From Sphingosinicella humi (GTDB lineage: Bacteria > Pseudomonadota > Alphaproteobacteria > Sphingomonadales > Sphingomonadaceae): a stretch of DNA of 64,000 bases. The stretch lies in NCBI RefSeq assembly GCF_003129465.1, contig NZ_QFFF01000001.1:1783501-1847500 (forward strand). The letters are read 5' to 3'. The translations under genes were made by a program, and so were the position numbers. Of the stretch, positions 28,069 to 37,052 are shown one piece after another; positions within the stretch are counted from its first letter, which is position 1; the number at the start of each line of letters is the position of its first letter. The notes beneath the pieces are model-generated. The model was not told where the DNA came from and made no database searches. It worked only from the letters and a program-made list of their open reading frames with translations.

Positions 28069-29306
28069 GCTTCAGTCTCCGCATCGAGGCCGTAGGCGGT
28101 GTGGAGGACGCGGACGGCTAGCTCGGTATATTCCTCGGGGATCAGCACCGAGACCTTGATCTCGCTGGTGGCGATGGCGAGGATGTTGATGCCGCGATCG
28201 GCCAGCGCCTCGAACATCCGGGCGGCGATGCCGGCGTTGGAGCGCATGCCGACGCCGACGGCGCTGACCTTCACGACATTCATGTCGGTGATGATCTCGT
28301 CGAAGCCGATCGCCTCCTTCGCCCGGCTGAGCGCGTCGACGCTCTGGGCGAGGGCGGCGGTCGGGACGGTGAAGGTGAGGTCCCGCTTCTCGCCGGGGCG
28401 GGCGACGCTCTGCACGATCATGTCGACATTGATGTTGGCCTCGGCCAGCGGCGCGAAGATCGCGGCGACCGTGCCCGGCTTGTCGGAGAGACCGAGCAGG
28501 CTGATCCGCGCCTCGTTCTTGTCGTAGGCGATGCCGGTGATGATCTGGCGTTCCATGTTCATGTCTTCGAGTTCCTCGTCGCTTACGACCATCGTTCCGG
28601 GCCGGTCCTCGAAAGAGGAGAGGACGCGGAGCGGCATTTTCTCGCGCATGGCGAGGCCGACCGAACGGGTCTGCAGCACCTTGGCGCCTACCGACGCCAG
28701 CTCCAGCATTTCCTCATAGGTGATGACGCCGAGCTTGCGGGCGCGGGGCACGATCCGCGGATCGGTCGTATAGACGCCGTCGACGTCGGTGTAGATGTCG
28801 CAGCGATCCGCCTTCATCGCGGCGGCGAGGGCGACGGCCGAGGTATCGGAGCCGCCGCGGCCCAAAGTGGCGACGCTGCCGTCGGCCGCGACGCCCTGGA
28901 AGCCGGGGATCACGGCGATGCCGCCGCCCTGGAACACCCGGTCGAGCACGGCGACGTCGATCGCCTCGATAAGGGCGGCGCTGTGAGCCGCGGTCGTGCG
29001 GACGGGGAGCTGCCAGCCCATATAGGAGCGGGCGTTGAGACCCATGCCCTGGAGGGTGATGGCGAGGAGGCCGCTCGTCACCTGCTCGCCCGAGGCGACG
29101 ACTACGTCATATTCGCGCCGATCGTAGAGCGAGGAGGCCTCGCGGCAGAATTGGATGAGACGGTCGGTCTCGCCGGCCATGGCGGAGACGACGACGGCCA
29201 CCTCATGACCCGCCTCGGACTCGTGCTTCACGAGATTGGCGACATGGCGGATGCGCTCGATGCCCGCCATCGAGGTGCCGCCGAATTTCATGACGATGCG
29301 GGCCAT
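28065..29306 (-). CDS. lysC: Aspartate kinase
   Basis: A 413-residue enzyme: kinase domain beginning KFGGTSM (residues 7-13) with GRGGSDTSA, then two ACT domains (about 265-413) for feedback control. It phosphorylates aspartate at the head of the lysine, threonine and methionine pathways. The frame extends to 29345, but MARIVMKFGG is the family start. Divergent ubiG and nearby ptsP are its usual alphaproteobacterial neighbours. Confidence 0.96.
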   Translation of the reverse strand: MARIVMKFGGTSMAGIERIRHVANLVKHESEAGHEVAVVVSAMAGETDRLIQFCREASSLYDRREYDVVVASGEQVTSGLLAITLQGMGLNARSYMGWQLPVRTTAAHSAALIEAIDVAVLDRVFQGGGIAVIPGFQGVAADGSVATLGRGGSDTSAVALAAAMKADRCDIYTDVDGVYTTDPRIVPRARKLGVITYEEMLELASVGAKVLQTRSVGLAMREKMPLRVLSSFEDRPGTMVVSDEELEDMNMERQIITGIAYDKNEARISLLGLSDKPGTVAAIFAPLAEANINVDMIVQSVARPGEKRDLTFTVPTAALAQSVDALSRAKEAIGFDEIITDMNVVKVSAVGVGMRSNAGIAARMFEALADRGINILAIATSEIKVSVLIPEEYTELAVRVLHTAYGLDAETEA

Positions 29307-29343
29307 GCGCCGGGTCGATCTCCCAAAAACCTCCAGGGATGTC

Positions 29344-29448
29344 ACCCCAGCCAGAGCTGGGGTCTCTTTTCCTTCTTCGACCAGAAGTGCAAGAGAGATT
29401 CCAGCCCTTCGGCGGGCTCAGGACATGCTTTCGCTGGAATGACGGAGA
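29344..29448. repeat. Repeat-like segment with terminator-shaped hairpin between lysC and ubiG
   Basis: The gap between the divergent lysC and ubiG genes opens with ACCCCAG-CCAGAG-CTGGGGT followed by CTCTTTT (29344-29370). It ends with CCAGCCCTTCGGCGGGCTCAGG and GGAATGACGG, which look like fragments of intergenic repeats. The hairpin plus T-tract would act as a terminator on the plus strand although no plus-strand gene precedes it. Confidence 0.45.
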
Positions 29449-29453
29449 GTGAA

Positions 29454-30176
29454 ATGGCCGCGAAGACGACGATCGACCCCAGGGAAGCGGCGCATTTCGG
29501 CAAGCTCGCGGCCGAATGGTGGGACCCTAAAGGTTCCTCGGCCATGCTCCACCAGATGAATCCGGTGCGGCTGGGCTATATCCGCGACCAGATCGACCAT
29601 TATTGGCGGATCGACGAGCATGACCGGCGGCCGCTCGCGGGCAGGAAGGTGTTGGACGTGGGCTGCGGCGCCGGGCTGCTGGCCGAGCCGCTGGCGCGGC
29701 TGGGGGCGGAAATGACCGCGATCGATGCGGCGCCCGAGACGATCGCCGCGGCGCGTCATCATGCGGCAGGGCAGGGGCTGGCGATCGACTATCGCGTCGG
29801 CGGCGTCGAGACGCTGGAGGGCGCGTTCGATCTCGTCACTTCGATGGAGGTGATCGAGCATGTCACCGATCCGCGCGCCTTCGTGGCGGGCCTCACCGAT
29901 CGTCTGGCGCCGGAGGGGCTGCTGATCCTGTCGACGCCGAACCGCACCTCGCGCTCGCGGCTGATGATGATCGTGATCGGCGAGGGCACGGGCCGCATCC
30001 CCAGAGGCACGCATGATTGGGACAAGTTCCTGACCCCCGACGAGATGTGCGCCATGCTGCAGGAGGCGGAGCTGGAGGTGCTCGACGTCACCGGCATGGC
30101 CTGGTCCGCGACGCGCGGCTTCAGCCTATCCGACGACAAGTCGCTCGACTATTTCGTGACGGCGCGGCGGGCTTAG
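29454..30176 (+). CDS. ubiG: Ubiquinone biosynthesis O-methyltransferase
   Basis: A 240-residue class I SAM methyltransferase that performs both O-methylations in ubiquinone synthesis. Motif I is DVGCGAG (68-74). The UbiG-type segments FGKLAAEWWDPKG, LHQMNPVRLGYI and GTHDWDKFLTP are present. The ATG at 29454 has GGAGAG six bases before it; an ATG at 29439 would add five residues. Together with coq7 this gives two ubiquinone genes in the window. Confidence 0.95.
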   Translation: MAAKTTIDPREAAHFGKLAAEWWDPKGSSAMLHQMNPVRLGYIRDQIDHYWRIDEHDRRPLAGRKVLDVGCGAGLLAEPLARLGAEMTAIDAAPETIAAARHHAAGQGLAIDYRVGGVETLEGAFDLVTSMEVIEHVTDPRAFVAGLTDRLAPEGLLILSTPNRTSRSRLMMIVIGEGTGRIPRGTHDWDKFLTPDEMCAMLQEAELEVLDVTGMAWSATRGFSLSDDKSLDYFVTARRA

Positions 30177-30179
30177 CCG

Positions 30180-30243
30180 TTCCCCGGCGGAAGCCGGGGT
30201 CCAGTTGCCAACTCCGTTCTGGACCCCGGCTTCCGCCGGGGAA
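30180..30243. repeat. Perfect 24-bp inverted repeat after ubiG
   Basis: Left arm 30180-30203 and right arm 30220-30243 are exact reverse complements of 24 bases, with a 16-base loop. The arms contain CCCCGGCGGAAGCCGGGG. It lies between convergent ubiG and the M20 peptidase gene and could terminate both, though no T-run is present. It resembles short palindromic elements common in sphingomonad genomes. Confidence 0.8.
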
Positions 30244-30260
30244 CTCAAGTTGCGACCCGT

Positions 30261-31568
30261 TCAGCGCTTCTCCCCCGCGTAGCGGGTCATGAGGATGGCG
30301 GCGCGCTTGGCCTGGCGGGCGAGGCTTTCGAGATCCACCCATTCGCCCTCGGCGTGGGCCTTGCCGCCCACGACGCCGAGACCGGCGAGAACGTCGACGT
30401 CGGCGGCGACGAAGCTGCTGTCCGCGGCGCCGCGGCGGGCGGGGTCATATTCCGGCATCTCCGGCAGGCCGAGATCGCGGTTGACCGCGTTCAGCTTGGC
30501 GAGGATGGCGCGGTTGCCCTCGGCCGGCTCCATCGGCGGGTAGCCATGGTCGGCGAACTCCAGCTCGGCCGAGGTCTCCGGCAGATGCTGGGCGACGATC
30601 GCCTTCATCTTGGCGCGGACGCGGGCGTCCTGCTCGCGGGTGAGGCTGCGCAGGTCGCCGCGAGCGATGGCGGTCTCGGGGATGATGTTGGTCTTGCCGG
30701 ACGCGGTGACGCGGAAGCCCTGCTCGTCGATGCTCGCGGGCGTGCCGCCGGCCATGACGCCGACATTATAGGTGAGGTTGGGCTCGGGCAGCTCGCGGCG
30801 GAAGGCGTCGAGGATGCGTGCCATTTCGTAGATCGCGCCATAGCCGGCGCCTTCGCGGAAGATGCCGCTCGAATGGCCGGTGCGGCCATGGGTGGTGAGC
30901 GTCCAGCCGGTCGAGCTGCGGCGGGCGACGGTGCCATATTCGACGCCGGCGTCGTCTCGCGCGAGATTCTCGAACTCGAGCGCGACGTCGGCCCAGCGGC
31001 CGGCCTCGATGAGATCGCGGCGGGCGACTTCGATCGGCGAGCCGGTGCGCTCCTCGTCGCCGGTGAGGACAACCTTGATATCGGCCTCGCCGAGCGTGCC
31101 GGCCTTGTCCATCGCCCTCAGCGCGGCGACGATGATGGCGACCCCGCCCTTGTCGTCGCCGATGCCGGGGCCGACGGCGCGGTCGCCCTTGCGGGTGAAG
31201 GCCTGGAAGGACGAGTCCGGCTCGAACACCGTGTCTAGATGACCGATCAGCAGCACGCGCTTGCCCTGGCCGTCGCCCTTGTGAGTGGCGACGATGTGGC
31301 CGGCGCGGCCGGTCTCGCGCATGTCTACCCATTGGACGTCGAAGCCGAGCGGCTCCAGCTCCGAGCGCACCATCTTGCCGACCGCTTCGACGCCGGCGAG
31401 GTTCAGGGATCCGCTATTCTGGTTCACCATCCGCTCGAGGAGGCCGATGGTTCGCTCACGCTCCGCGTCGACGGTCTGGACGATCTGTCGCTCCTCCGCG
31501 CTGAGCCCGGTCTGGGCGACGGCGGGGAGGGCGAGGAACAGGAAGGACAGGAACGCGAGGAATTTCAT
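30261..31568 (-). CDS. Secreted M20 family metallopeptidase (glutamate carboxypeptidase-like)
   Basis: A 435-residue di-zinc peptidase with a signal peptide (cleaved after AVAQ, near residue 19). Metal and catalytic motifs are IGHLDTVF, GPGIGDDKGG and TGDEERTGSP, with a later TSSARRGAADSSF-type end motif (DPARRGAADSSF). It probably releases C-terminal Glu from peptides or folates in the periplasm. The ATG at 31568 has GGAG in front. Confidence 0.9.
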   Translation of the reverse strand: MKFLAFLSFLFLALPAVAQTGLSAEERQIVQTVDAERERTIGLLERMVNQNSGSLNLAGVEAVGKMVRSELEPLGFDVQWVDMRETGRAGHIVATHKGDGQGKRVLLIGHLDTVFEPDSSFQAFTRKGDRAVGPGIGDDKGGVAIIVAALRAMDKAGTLGEADIKVVLTGDEERTGSPIEVARRDLIEAGRWADVALEFENLARDDAGVEYGTVARRSSTGWTLTTHGRTGHSSGIFREGAGYGAIYEMARILDAFRRELPEPNLTYNVGVMAGGTPASIDEQGFRVTASGKTNIIPETAIARGDLRSLTREQDARVRAKMKAIVAQHLPETSAELEFADHGYPPMEPAEGNRAILAKLNAVNRDLGLPEMPEYDPARRGAADSSFVAADVDVLAGLGVVGGKAHAEGEWVDLESLARQAKRAAILMTRYAGEKR

Positions 31569-31616
31569 GGCGATCTCCGATTGGGGGCCTTTCATGCCGG
31601 GCTCGTCACGAAGGGG

Positions 31617-32882
31617 TCAAGGCTGCATCCAGTACGGTATTCTGTCGGCCTTGATCAGCGCCTCGACGTCGATGCGCTCCCGGACGACCGCCCACCGGTC
31701 GCCGTCGACGAGCACCTCGGGGGTGAGCGGCCGGCTATTGTAGGTGCTCGCCATGGTCGCGGCATAGGCGCCGGCGGTGCGGAAGAAGAGGAGGTCGTCC
31801 GCCTCCACCCGGTCCATACTGCGGGCGGTGGCGAAGGTATCGCCGGTCTCGCACACCGGTCCGACGACATTGGCGACCCATTGCTCGCCCCTAGGCGCGA
31901 CCGCCTCAATCGCGTGCCAGGCGTCGTAAAGGCTGGGCCGCATCAGGTCGTTCATCCCCGCGTCGACGATGATGAAGGGATGGACCACCCCGGGCTTCAC
32001 CCGGATCACCCGCGTCAGCAGCACGCCGGCATTGCCGACGATGAGGCGGCCCGGCTCGAAGATCAGGCGCACGTCCCAACCGTCGGTCAAGCGCCGAACC
32101 ATCTCGCCATAATCCTCCGGGCTCGGTGGCAACGGGGCGGCGGGATCATAGGGAACGCCGAGCCCGCCGCCCAGATCGGCGGTGTCGATTCTGTGGCCGT
32201 CTGCGCGGAGCACGCGGATCAGTTCGCCGATCTTGGCGAAGGCGCGCTCGAGCGGCGCGAGGCTGGTGAGCTGGCTGCCGATATGGACTGCAACCCCTCG
32301 CACATCGAGTCCGGGAAGGGTCCGCGCCAGCCGATAGGCCGCGAGCGCGTCGTCGATCGGCAGGCCGAACTTGTTGTGCGCGGCCCCGGTCGAGATCTTG
32401 GCGTGGCTCCCGGCCTCCACATCGGGGTTGATGCGAAACGCGGCCGGTGCGGCCTTTCCGAGCGAATGGGCTACCTCCGCCAGCATCCGCGCTTCCTCGA
32501 GCGATTCCAGGTTGAACTGGCAAAGCCCGCCTTCCAGCGCGAGGCGCATTTCCTCGACCGTCTTGCCGACGCCCGAGAAAACGATCTTGTCCGCCGCAAT
32601 GCCGGCCGCGCGGGCGCGGGCATATTCGCCGCTGGAGACGACGTCGGCGCCGAGGCCCTCCCGCGCGAGCGTCGCCAGCACCGCCGCGTTGGGATTGGCC
32701 TTGACGGCATAGGCGACGAGCGGATCGGACAGCGGCTCAAGCGCTTCCCGGAACACCCGCGCATGGCGGCGCATGGTGGCCGAGGAATAGACGTAGACGG
32801 GCGTGCCGACCGCCTCGGCGATCAGCGGGAGCGGGACCTCCTCGCAATGAACGATGCTGTCCTTGAGCTGGAAATGGTCCAT
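31617..32882 (-). CDS. lysA: Diaminopimelate decarboxylase
   Basis: A 421-residue PLP enzyme of the alanine-racemase-like fold. Lys61 in YAVKANPN is the PLP lysine. Further motifs are HIGSQLTS, GGGLGVPY, EPGRLIVGNAG and CETGDTF. It makes lysine from meso-diaminopimelate. A GGGAG site precedes the ATG. It is 48 bases upstream of the M20 gene on the same strand. Confidence 0.96.
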   Translation of the reverse strand: MDHFQLKDSIVHCEEVPLPLIAEAVGTPVYVYSSATMRRHARVFREALEPLSDPLVAYAVKANPNAAVLATLAREGLGADVVSSGEYARARAAGIAADKIVFSGVGKTVEEMRLALEGGLCQFNLESLEEARMLAEVAHSLGKAAPAAFRINPDVEAGSHAKISTGAAHNKFGLPIDDALAAYRLARTLPGLDVRGVAVHIGSQLTSLAPLERAFAKIGELIRVLRADGHRIDTADLGGGLGVPYDPAAPLPPSPEDYGEMVRRLTDGWDVRLIFEPGRLIVGNAGVLLTRVIRVKPGVVHPFIIVDAGMNDLMRPSLYDAWHAIEAVAPRGEQWVANVVGPVCETGDTFATARSMDRVEADDLLFFRTAGAYAATMASTYNSRPLTPEVLVDGDRWAVVRERIDVEALIKADRIPYWMQP

Positions 32883-32896
32883 CTCGCTCCCACTTC

Positions 32897-32970
32897 GTCA
32901 TGCCGGACTTGATCCGGAATCCCGGCCCACCGGCCCATATTCATCGCACCCTTCCGGGCTGCTCAGCAGG
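32897..32970. repeat. Short repeat fragment upstream of lysA
   Basis: The sequence contains CCGGACTTGATCCGG, a small inverted repeat inside CGTCATGCCGGACTTGATCC, which is a common dispersed-repeat core in alphaproteobacteria. Only a fragment is present. Confidence 0.4.
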
Positions 32971-33645
32971 TCAGAAAAAGTCCACCTTGTCGTAATGCGT
33001 GGGCGGCGCGATCACTTCCATCCGCTCGCCGAGGAACGAACGGAAGCTCGGCCGCGACTTCATCACCGCATACCAGTCGGTCGTCTGTTTGTGCCCGCGC
33101 CAGTCGATGCCGCCGAGATAGTCAGCGACCGATAGATGGGCGGCGGCGGTCAGGTCGGCCAGGCTCAGCACCGGGCCGGCGAGCCAGCGGCGGTGGTCGA
33201 GCAGATAGTCGATATAGTCGAGATGATTGTTGGCGACCTTCATCGCTTCGCGCAGCACGCGCGTGTCGGGCGGGTCGCGGCTGATGAGGCGCTTCTTCAT
33301 CCGCTCCTCGATCAGCGGCCCGACGACCTCGCCATAGAGCCGGTCGTCGAACCAGGCGACGAGGCGGCGGACCTCGGCGCGATTGACCGCCGTGCCGGGG
33401 ATCATCGGCGCCCGGTCGATCGTCTCCTCGAAATATTCGCAGATGGCATTGGAATCGATGAGGACGGTGCCCTTGCTGTCCTCAACCAACACCGGCGTCT
33501 GGCCGGCCGGGTTCATGTCGATGAACTCGTCGCGCTTCAGCCAGGGCGATTCGCGCACCAGCCCATGCTCGACGCCCTTCTCGCCCAGCATCAGTCGGAC
33601 CTTGCGGGAAAAGGGACAAAGCGGGAATTGGAAGAGCTGCCACAT
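32971..33645 (-). CDS. Glutathione S-transferase family protein
   Basis: A 224-residue protein with a thioredoxin-like N-terminal domain. CPFSRKVR carries the probable catalytic Cys10. It continues through the cis-Pro region QTPVLVED and the glutathione-binding DSNAICEYFEE into an all-helical C-terminal domain. Its substrate is unknown. Confidence 0.88.
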   Translation of the reverse strand: MWQLFQFPLCPFSRKVRLMLGEKGVEHGLVRESPWLKRDEFIDMNPAGQTPVLVEDSKGTVLIDSNAICEYFEETIDRAPMIPGTAVNRAEVRRLVAWFDDRLYGEVVGPLIEERMKKRLISRDPPDTRVLREAMKVANNHLDYIDYLLDHRRWLAGPVLSLADLTAAAHLSVADYLGGIDWRGHKQTTDWYAVMKSRPSFRSFLGERMEVIAPPTHYDKVDFF

Positions 33646-33698
33646 GGCCAGCGACTAATAGCGCCGCAAAGGCCGGCGTCCACTGGCTATTAGGGTCT

Positions 33699-33773
33699 CG
33701 TCATTGCGAGGAGCGGAGCGATGCGGCAATCCAGCTACCGTGCCTGGATTGCTTCGCTACGCTCGCAATGACG
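33699..33773. repeat. Dispersed palindromic repeat
   Basis: The outer arms CGTCATTGCGAG (33699-33710) and CTCGCAATGACG (33762-33773) are exact complements. Inner arms GCAATCCAG and CTGGATTGC also pair. This is the widespread CGTCATTGCGAG type of intergenic element; an eroded copy lies at 17214-17318. It separates the GST gene from the next minus-strand gene. Confidence 0.8.
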
Positions 33774-33780
33774 GCCGATG

Positions 33781-34224
33781 TCATTCGTCCCAATGGTAAT
33801 GATAGGGGCGCATCGCCTCTTCCATGCGGCGCTCGAGGTCGATCATCGAGCGGCTGAGCACCGGGATCAGCGCGGCGAGCTGCTCGGTCATCAGGCCCAT
33901 CTGGCCGGTAATCGCATCGATCGATCCCCGCATCCGCGCCTCGGCATAGGGATCGTCGCGCGTCGCAAAGTCGCGGACCGTCCGGTTGCGCTCGGCTTCG
34001 CTATGATAGCGCCCCGGCTCCATCGCCTCGACGATGCCGCCGACCGGCATGTCCATGACCGCGCCGACCATCCGCTCCATGACATGGCCCATCGCCTCGA
34101 CCTCGTGCGTCGAGGGAAGCTCGCGCACGACCTCCTCGCCGGGCGCTTCCGGATAGGGATAGGGCTGGGCGACAGCGGGCGCGGCGAAGGCGAGGCTGGC
34201 GGCGGTGATCAGAAGTTTACGCAA
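33781..34224 (-). CDS. Secreted hypothetical protein, 147 residues
   Basis: A signal peptide (MRKLLITAASLAFAAPAVAQ) is followed by a Pro/Tyr-rich start and amphipathic helices containing AMGHVMERMVGAVMDMPVGGIVEAMEPG. The C-terminus ends HYHWDE. Not recognised beyond sphingomonad-type hypothetical proteins. The start is TTG behind AGGAGG at seven bases. Confidence 0.72.
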   Translation of the reverse strand: MRKLLITAASLAFAAPAVAQPYPYPEAPGEEVVRELPSTHEVEAMGHVMERMVGAVMDMPVGGIVEAMEPGRYHSEAERNRTVRDFATRDDPYAEARMRGSIDAITGQMGLMTEQLAALIPVLSRSMIDLERRMEEAMRPYHYHWDE

Positions 34225-34325
34225 GACGGGACCTCCTCAAGCACAAGGGCGGCGCGACTCAACGCGCGGCGGAGCGACTCGGTTGCTCTCTTATAGCCGA
34301 CCGGTGTCCCTTTGCTGAACGGGGA

Positions 34326-34898
34326 TCAGGTATTGGGCCCCGCTTCCGCCATGCTCTCGTCGGAAAGCCATTGCTCGACCAGTTCCTGGCTCTTGCGCTC
34401 GATCTCCGGCATGCGCTCGGCCGCCGCGCGCATGCCGATCTTGCTCAGCTCCGCCATGAGCGAGGGCGCGAGCCCTTCCATCTTCTTCATGACGGGATGC
34501 TCCTGCAGGCGCTTCAGCTCCCTCAGTTCCTCGGCCGTGAAATAGCGGGCGTAAATGGCGGCGGCATCCTGGCGGAAGGTCGGCGCCATCTGCTCCACCA
34601 TCAGCTTCGTTTCCTCGTAGATCAAGGCGCTCAGCCGTTCCGTCAGCGACTGCGGCATGTCGATGCCCTTGGCCTTCAGCGATTCCATGTCGGCTTCCAT
34701 CGACGCCTTCGCCATGTGAAGCGCCGAGGCAAGCAGCTGCCCATCGACGTCCTGGCCATCGAACAGGGCGAGCGCGGCGGCGAGCGTATCCGCATCGCCG
34801 GCGGTCGCCGCCGGCGGCGAGGATGTGTTCGACCCCTCGTCGGCCAAAGCGGGCGCGGCGATGAGGCATAGCGCAGGCAGGACGCTGACGAATTTCAT
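34326..34898 (-). CDS. DUF2059 family secreted protein
   Basis: A 190-residue protein with a signal peptide (cleaved after ALA, residue 19). The helical DUF2059 segment spans about residues 115-175 (YARYFTAEELRELKRLQEHP in its core). The role of DUF2059 is unknown. It probably belongs to the same strand unit as the preceding secreted protein, with a gap of about 100 bases. Confidence 0.82.
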   Translation of the reverse strand: MKFVSVLPALCLIAAPALADEGSNTSSPPAATAGDADTLAAALALFDGQDVDGQLLASALHMAKASMEADMESLKAKGIDMPQSLTERLSALIYEETKLMVEQMAPTFRQDAAAIYARYFTAEELRELKRLQEHPVMKKMEGLAPSLMAELSKIGMRAAAERMPEIERKSQELVEQWLSDESMAEAGPNT

Positions 34899-34968
34899 TG
34901 GACTACCCCCGAACGAATGGCGTTCCGGGGCAGCGTCTCACCTCAGCCCTTAAGGATCAATCAAAAGC

Positions 34969-35772
34969 TCAGCGCGCGAGCAGCCAGGCCAGCGCGGCGC
35001 CGCCGATGACGATTCGATACCAGGCAAAGGGGGCGAAGCCGTGGCGCGAAACGATGCCGATGAACCATTTGATGACCAGCAGGGCCACGACGAAGGAGAC
35101 GACGAAGCCGACCGCGATGGTGGCCCAGGCGCCCTGGCCCAGCTCCGCGCCGGACTTGAAGAGGTCGTAGCCGGAGGCGGCGAGCATGGTTGGCACGGCA
35201 ACGAAGAAGCTGAACTCCGCCGCGCTCTTCCTTTCGACGCCAAGGCCGATGGCGCCCATGATCGTCGCGCCCGAGCGGCTGACTCCGGGGATCATCGACA
35301 GACACTGGATGACGCCGATGCCGAGCGCGGTTTTCCAGCTCATCGCCTCGACGCTGGGCGTCGTCGGATGACGGTTCCAGCGTTCCAGCACCAGGATGGC
35401 GACGCCGCCGACGATCAGCGCGACGGCGACGATGATCGGCGCATCGAGCATCGCCTTCACCGCGTCATAGACCATGAGGCCGATCATAGCGGACGGAAGG
35501 AAGCCGAGGAGAATGTTGCGCGTGAAGACGATGGAGTCCCGGTCCTGGCCGCCAAGGCCGATGAGCACGTCCCAGAAGCGCCGCCAGTAAAGAACGATCA
35601 CGGCGAGGATGGCGCCGAGCTGGATGACGATCTCGAAGGTGCCTGAGGCCTCGGAATCGAAGCCCAGTAGCTCGCCCGCCAGCACGAGGTGCCCGGTCGA
35701 GGAGACCGGAATGAACTCGGTCAGCCCCTCGACGATGCCGAGCAGGATGATGGTGAGGAGGGAAGCTTCCAT
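34969..35772 (-). CDS. uppP: Undecaprenyl-diphosphate phosphatase
   Basis: A 267-residue integral membrane enzyme of the BacA/UppP family that recycles the lipid carrier for peptidoglycan. Both catalytic motifs are intact: EGLTEFIPVSSTGH (residues 15-28) and PGVSRSGATIMG. The expected eight or so helices are present. Confidence 0.95.
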   Translation of the reverse strand: MEASLLTIILLGIVEGLTEFIPVSSTGHLVLAGELLGFDSEASGTFEIVIQLGAILAVIVLYWRRFWDVLIGLGGQDRDSIVFTRNILLGFLPSAMIGLMVYDAVKAMLDAPIIVAVALIVGGVAILVLERWNRHPTTPSVEAMSWKTALGIGVIQCLSMIPGVSRSGATIMGAIGLGVERKSAAEFSFFVAVPTMLAASGYDLFKSGAELGQGAWATIAVGFVVSFVVALLVIKWFIGIVSRHGFAPFAWYRIVIGGAALAWLLAR

Positions 35773-35777
35773 TCTTG

Positions 35778-35861
35778 GCTCGTCATTCCGGCCAAGGCCG
35801 GACTCTTTCTTTCTGTGCGGCCGGAGACGGCACGATTCCGGCGTCCGCCGGAACGACCGTC
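35778..35861. repeat. Degenerate inverted repeat between uppP and the NDUFA9-type gene
   Basis: GTCATTCCGGCC near the left end and CGCCGGAACGAC near the right end are imperfect complements (about 10 of 12). An inner GCCAAGGCCGGA and further GC-rich half-palindromes suggest an eroded intergenic repeat. Confidence 0.45.
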
Positions 35862-35876
35862 ACGCGGCCGGATTCA

Positions 35877-36821
35877 TCAATAAGGCGACTTGACGGCGAA
35901 GCGGCCGTGGCGGCGGTAGGAGGTCAGCCATTCCGGGGTGACGGCGGCGAGCGGGGTCGGCGCGACGCCGAGATCGTTGAGACCCTTGGCGCCGGGCGAG
36001 ACGACATTGTCGTGCTGGAGCATCAGCCACTGGTCCCAGGTCATCGGCGCGCCGGGAAGCCAGCCGAAGAGCCCGGCCATCGCCGATGCCAGCGCGTCCG
36101 GCACGTCGAGAAGAGGCCGCGAGCGCCCGGTCGCCTCGCAGATCCGCTGGTTCAGCGTCCGCATCGTCATGACCTCGGGCCCGCCCAGCTCGTAGGTTTT
36201 GCCGCCATGCGTCCGCGGATCGAGCGCCGCGGTTGAGACCGCGCGGCCGACATCGGCGACATAGACCGGCTGGAATTTCGTATCGCCCTTGATCACCGGC
36301 ACGACCGGCAGCAGCCGCGCGAGGGCGGCGAAGCGGTTCACGAAATTATCTTCCTGCCCGAACACGATCGACGGGCGGACGACGGTGACGCCGGGGAAGG
36401 CGGCGCGCACGGCATCCTCGCCCTCGCCCTTGCTGCGGCCATAGTCGGACTTGGCCGAGGGATCGGCGCCGATGGCGGAGAAATGGACGAGGGCGTGGAC
36501 GCCCGCCTCCCGCGCCGCTTCGGCGATGTTGCGGGCGCCGTCGACATTGACGGCATAGGGGTTCTTGAAGACGCCGACCAGGTTCACGACCGCGTCGCTG
36601 CTCGCGACGGCGGCGGCGACCTGCTCCGGCTTGCGGATGTCGCAGGCGACGAAATGGGTCTGGCCGAGCCCGCCCAGCGGCTTGAGGAAGAAGGCCTGCC
36701 GCGGGTCGCGCTGCGCGATCCGCACGCGGACGCCCGTCCGATACAGGGCCTGGGCGACATAACGGCCGATAAATCCGCCGCCGCCGAACAGGGTTACCAG
36801 TCGATCGAGTTTCTGCACCAT
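35877..36821 (-). CDS. Complex I NDUFA9 subunit-like NAD(P)-binding protein
   Basis: A 314-residue atypical short-chain dehydrogenase with a Rossmann start VTLFGGGGFIGRYVAQAL and no catalytic YxxxK. Segments such as AVVNLVGVFKN, VRPSIVFGQEDNFVNRFA and YELGGPEVMTM are typical of the NDUFA9/39-kDa group. In alphaproteobacteria these may assist respiratory complex I, but this is not shown here. Confidence 0.88.
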   Translation of the reverse strand: MVQKLDRLVTLFGGGGFIGRYVAQALYRTGVRVRIAQRDPRQAFFLKPLGGLGQTHFVACDIRKPEQVAAAVASSDAVVNLVGVFKNPYAVNVDGARNIAEAAREAGVHALVHFSAIGADPSAKSDYGRSKGEGEDAVRAAFPGVTVVRPSIVFGQEDNFVNRFAALARLLPVVPVIKGDTKFQPVYVADVGRAVSTAALDPRTHGGKTYELGGPEVMTMRTLNQRICEATGRSRPLLDVPDALASAMAGLFGWLPGAPMTWDQWLMLQHDNVVSPGAKGLNDLGVAPTPLAAVTPEWLTSYRRHGRFAVKSPY

Positions 36822-36878
36822 GAGCCTAGAAAATCACCCTCGAAAAATCCGCGCCTCCCATGCCCGCTTGGCTAGCCG

Positions 36879-36908
36879 TTGACAAGCGCGCTCTGGGCTG
36901 GCTAAGCG
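36879..36908 (+). promoter_or_regulatory. Probable promoter of tRNA-Leu
   Basis: A perfect -35 TTGACA (36879-36884) is followed after 16-18 bases by weak -10 candidates (GCTAAG or TAAGCG). The tRNA begins about 30 bases later. Confidence 0.45.
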
Positions 36909-36937
36909 CGCCGCCTACCTAAGAATCTTGTCCCCGT

Positions 36938-37024
36938 GCCCAGGTGGCGGAATTGGTAGACGCACCAGCTTCAGGTGCTGGCGCTCGCAAGGGCGTGGAG
37001 GTTCGAGTCCTCTCCTGGGCACCA
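36938..37024 (+). tRNA. tRNA-Leu (anticodon CAG)
   Basis: An 87-base type II tRNA with long variable arm. The acceptor stem GCCCAGG pairs with CCTGGGC and the CCA end is encoded. The anticodon arm CCAGC-TTCAGGT-GCTGG gives anticodon CAG for codon CUG, and the T arm contains GGTTCGAGTCC. Confidence 0.96.
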
Positions 37025-37052
37025 CTGTTACGAAGCGGGTCCTTGCTCGCGT

